Shown: in pieces, positions 61,739 to 64,000 of the stretch
Position numbering within the stretch: the stretch's first letter is position 1
Layout: each line of letters opens with the position of its first letter
From: a virus
IMG/VR virus record: IMGVR_UViG_3300032180_000385
Coordinates: 1-64,000 of that record
Direction: 5' to 3' (one strand)
DNA: 64,000 nt
Notes under the pieces: model-generated
What the model was told of the DNA's origin: nothing
Database searches by the model: none
The model's input: the letters and a program-made list of their open reading frames with translations, nothing else
Position numbers and translations under genes: made by a program

Positions 61739-61847
61739 AAAACCACCTCCTCCCGATGACACACTCGAAATTTTATGGTACGATTTATTCGGCTCGGTAG
61801 CACCGGTCAGGGGTACTTCCGAGCCTGATCGCATCGGAGGTGCGACT

Positions 61848-62381
61848 ATGCCTGATCATACACAGGCGGAGCGCTGGCTGCCAGTGCCGGGGTACGAAGG
61901 ATTCTACGAGATCAGTAATCGCGGTCAGGTCCGCAGCATCCGCCACATGACGCAGGCCGGATGGCGCGGTGGCAAGCTGCTCTCACCGTTCCTCGATGCC
62001 GATGGGTACTTGCGTGTCAACCTCAGTCGTTATGGTGCTACTCGAAGTGTTACCATCCACACTCTCGTGCTGACAGCATTCGACCGTCCCCCTGCAAGCG
62101 GGGAGCAAGGCAGGCACGGACTCGGCGGGAAAACTGACAACCATCTAGAGAACCTGGAATGGGGAACGCCACAGGAAAACAGTGACGATAAATACAGAGA
62201 CGGCACGATGGCCTGTGGCGAGAAGCAGGGAAATTCAAAACTTACCGCTACTGATATAAAATCAATCAGAACTCGTCGTGCTGCCGGGGAGGAAGCAAGT
62301 TCACTAGCTCTTAACTTTAAAATAAGTGAGACACATGTAAACCGAATCGTAAAGCGTGAATCGTGGCGTCACATACCGTAG
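61848..62381 (+). CDS. NUMOD4-HNH homing endonuclease
   Basis: A 177-residue protein after ATCGGAGGTG. RWLPVPGYEGFYEISNRGQVRSIRH (NUMOD4) and RHGLGGKTDNHLENLEWGTPQEN (HNH-type core) with a C-terminal HTH (KLTATDIKSIRTRRAAGEEASSLALNFKISETHVNRI). It lies antisense between two - strand genes and is closely related to the enzyme at 32874. AT-rich second half. Confidence 0.85.
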   Translation: MPDHTQAERWLPVPGYEGFYEISNRGQVRSIRHMTQAGWRGGKLLSPFLDADGYLRVNLSRYGATRSVTIHTLVLTAFDRPPASGEQGRHGLGGKTDNHLENLEWGTPQENSDDKYRDGTMACGEKQGNSKLTATDIKSIRTRRAAGEEASSLALNFKISETHVNRIVKRESWRHIP

Positions 62382-62391
62382 CTCAGTACAT

Positions 62392-62814
62392 TTAAATCAC
62401 GCCGCACTGCACACCAATCCTGGCTCCAAAGAAAGTCACTCCATTAAAAAGCAATCGCCCGTAGCTCTCAATTGCGATAGGCTCAGCGAAATGACAGGCT
62501 CCGCCCAAGGTTGGATCAACCATAATGGCTTCTGGAATACTACTCGATGTTATATTTTCTCCTATACCGAGAAAACTATCCAGGGCGCGTTGGACAGCCT
62601 CGCTAGGCGCTGCATCACTGATCGCAATAAGCACCCTTAGATTACAGGTGAACGCCCCGTCCATCGTAGCACCATAGGTAACGTATGGTTGGCCTGGCAA
62701 AATCACCGCGACAGGAGGCTGGATCGAGTCTTTCGCCTCGGCCATAACCCGCAGACCCGTCTTCGCGGCGATCTGATTCGCCAGGGCTGCCCGAACCGCA
62801 CCAAGATCAGCCAC
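62392..62814 (-). CDS. Tail-terminator-like protein
   Basis: A 140-residue protein from GTG 62814 after GGAGGAGAG. The layout DLGAVRAALANQIAAKTGLRVMAEAKDSIQPPVAVILPGQ, then YGATMDGAFTCNLRVLIAIS and a late LGGACHFAEPIAIESYGRLLFNGVTFFGARI, is typical of tail terminator/completion proteins, which cap the tail and join it to the head. Its place far from the tail operon is unusual but fits with head-proximal genes lying just beyond the window. Confidence 0.65.
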   Translation of the reverse strand: MADLGAVRAALANQIAAKTGLRVMAEAKDSIQPPVAVILPGQPYVTYGATMDGAFTCNLRVLIAISDAAPSEAVQRALDSFLGIGENITSSSIPEAIMVDPTLGGACHFAEPIAIESYGRLLFNGVTFFGARIGVQCGVI

Positions 62815-63272
62815 TAGTTCTCTCCTCCGCTTGCTTGCTCTCCCGAATGGTGCCGCAGGCGCTCCTCGACGTGCGCGAGATGCCGGGCATGAACGTCCGC
62901 AACAAACGCGGCCGTTATCGATCGGGTACCGGGGTGATCTGGATGATGACGGCGGCACAGGTTATAGGTCATTCCGGTAATGGGATCAGTCAGGGCATGA
63001 TGTCCTAGCCGCCAGCACCAGCGCTGATGACAATTGTGTTTCTTATAGATGGCAATTAGACCACCGATAATTGTCACTTCCGCCAGATCGCTGCCGAAAC
63101 CCGAGAAAAACCCATAGTAGGGACCTGGCTCGTTAATGGTACCGGTATGAAACTGAAGCCAGTAGCCCAGGCCGAAATGAGTCACGTTCCACTGCCAGAT
63201 TCCGTACGCTAGTACGCCTAGCAAGGCAACCGGAACAAGATACCAGAAAGTTTTCACACAAGTATGTCCCAT
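62814..63272 (-). CDS. Small membrane protein with His/Cys-rich tail
   Basis: A 152-residue protein: N-terminal span (FWYLVPVALLGVLAYGIW), then FFSGFGSDLAEVTIIGGLIAIY, then HNCHQRWCWRLGHHALTDPITGMTYNLCRRHHPDHP. This His/Cys arrangement is common in actinophage membrane proteins placed among head-tail genes and may bind metal. Overlaps both neighbours. Confidence 0.6.
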   Translation of the reverse strand: MGHTCVKTFWYLVPVALLGVLAYGIWQWNVTHFGLGYWLQFHTGTINEPGPYYGFFSGFGSDLAEVTIIGGLIAIYKKHNCHQRWCWRLGHHALTDPITGMTYNLCRRHHPDHPGTRSITAAFVADVHARHLAHVEERLRHHSGEQASGGEN

Positions 63273-63877
63273 TCCAGCGCCCAGGCTTCTTCCCGCTGGC
63301 CTGTGAACGGCATTAGCCTGCCCCAGGACACCATCCCCGCCGGATGTGTCAGGACCGCATGCCCGTCGTGCGGCAGGGAAATACCCATAACCAGGCCGGG
63401 TACCGGAGCATCCTCCGCAACCCGGAAGAAATCTCGCAGTCGCACCCGGCAGCCGCCACTCCTTGCCGCTTCCAGCGCGGCCTCGATCGACGTACCGCTG
63501 TCTACGGTCCCGCCGGCTAGGCGGTGCAAGGCCAGGATCTCATCGTCGGCTAGGACAATGCCGGTCACGGTCGCGAGATGGTAGGCGATCGCCAGGGCAG
63601 AGCAGGTTGGATAGACGTCGTTGAAGCCAGGCACTTTCGACATCACATCGGATGCCATGGCAGCTCGCTTAGCCGCCGTGTTCGCGGTAACCAGCGGGGA
63701 GACACTCGCCTTGTACAACGCCGCCTGGTGCTTCTGCTGCGCGGTCTGCTTCGCCTGTAGTGCGGCAAACTGCTTCTGTCCCGTCGGCAGCAGCGTGCGG
63801 GTTACCCACGACCGGGATCTCCGCGGGGTGTAGACCCGCTGCCACGGCCCGCCGCCCCACCCTTTTCCCCGGGCCAT
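63254..63877 (-). CDS. Papain-like cysteine peptidase-type protein
   Basis: A 207-residue protein. After a basic N-terminus and coiled segment, PTCSALAIAYHLATVTG gives a candidate catalytic Cys (near residue 93), and DGHAVLTHPAGMVSWG a candidate His followed by the W-G of papain-like folds. LADDEILALHRLAGGTVDSGTSIEAALEAA matches the region between them in related phage proteins. May process virion proteins or be a remnant structural protein. Confidence 0.55.
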   Translation of the reverse strand: MARGKGWGGGPWQRVYTPRRSRSWVTRTLLPTGQKQFAALQAKQTAQQKHQAALYKASVSPLVTANTAAKRAAMASDVMSKVPGFNDVYPTCSALAIAYHLATVTGIVLADDEILALHRLAGGTVDSGTSIEAALEAARSGGCRVRLRDFFRVAEDAPVPGLVMGISLPHDGHAVLTHPAGMVSWGRLMPFTGQREEAWALEWDILV

Positions 63878-63987
63878 AACCGGCCCTTACCGCTGGTGCG
63901 AGGACCCGCTACCCGGAGCATGACCACTGTGCCCGACGGAGTGAGGATCTGCGGGACAATACCCCAGCAGTTGGTCGTCGTCAGCAC
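63802..63987 (-). CDS. Possible small protein at the window edge
   Basis: A 61-residue frame MLTTTNCWGIVPQILTPSGTVVMLRVAG... overlapping the next gene by 76 nt. An alternative is the 3' end of a gene entering from beyond 64000 in another frame, with its stop at 63887-63889 placed 9 nt before ATG 63877. Third-position GC slightly favours the first reading. Undecided. Confidence 0.3.
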   Translation of the reverse strand: MLTTTNCWGIVPQILTPSGTVVMLRVAGPRTSGKGRLWPGEKGGAAGRGSGSTPRGDPGRG

Positions 63988-64000
63988 AGGTCTCGTCCTG

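Overview
The window looks like part of a tailed-phage (siphovirus-type) genome that infects a high-GC Gram-positive actinobacterium. It could also be a prophage, but no integrase, attachment site or host gene is visible. The evidence is two Lsr2-type nucleoid proteins, an Rpf/LysM-like muralytic protein, GTG starts with leaderless promoters, very dense small genes with 4-nt ATGA/GTGA overlaps, and a complete long-tail module. Head, terminase and replication genes are not in this window. || Layout. 1-2.8 kb (+): a GH18-LysM hydrolase and small genes. 2.8-5.25 kb (+): the most unusual region, three arrays of hairpins (15 elements) alternating with two genes, one of which encodes an IS110-transposase-C-terminus-like helix-hairpin-helix protein. 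5.27-12.2 kb (-): two sugar-modification enzymes, Lsr2, a Cas4-like nuclease, a chain of zinc-ribbon microproteins, HNH endonucleases and a nucleoside-deoxyribosyltransferase-like protein. 12.35-23.1 kb (+): about 30 short, translationally coupled genes (second Lsr2-like protein, macrodomain-like protein, XRE regulator, zinc ribbons), ending with a secreted GH16 glycosidase. 23.1-51.6 kb (-): the tail operon, transcribed leftwards. In order it carries an intron-split major tail protein, frameshifted tail chaperones, a 5176-residue tape measure protein, distal tail proteins, a cysteine peptidase and a holin-like protein. 51.8-56.5 kb (+): HNH, endonuclease VII, DUF932 and LysM-Rpf genes. 56.5-60.7 kb (-): an apparent sensory cluster (two PAS proteins, a multi-pass membrane protein, coiled-coil membrane protein). 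60.7-64 kb (-): a frameshifted glycosyltransferase and a few tail-completion-type genes. || Main result. Sixteen copies of a 50-58 nt hairpin share one architecture: a variable GC stem, then GGTCCA, exactly 8 variable bases, ACGA(N)AGCCA, exactly 8 variable bases, ACGGC, and the closing stem. Two stem types (A and B) alternate strictly A-B-A in the arrays, and the stem changes are compensatory. A sixteenth copy at 50.67 kb sits alone between tail genes, antisense to them, with a candidate promoter and a hairpin-plus-T-tract terminator of its own. That is what a small non-coding RNA gene would look like. The invariant-length variable segments and the neighbouring IS110-like HhH gene suggest an RNA with two short recognition segments and a protein partner. 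This is an inference; I know of no described family that matches. || Other themes. Homing-type endonuclease genes are abundant, and at least four sit beside partial copies of the gene they invaded. The tape measure protein carries two ADP-ribosyltransferase-like domains near its N-terminus as well as murein-active domains near its C-terminus. Several genes are interrupted by 1-2 nt shifts that may be real or assembly errors.
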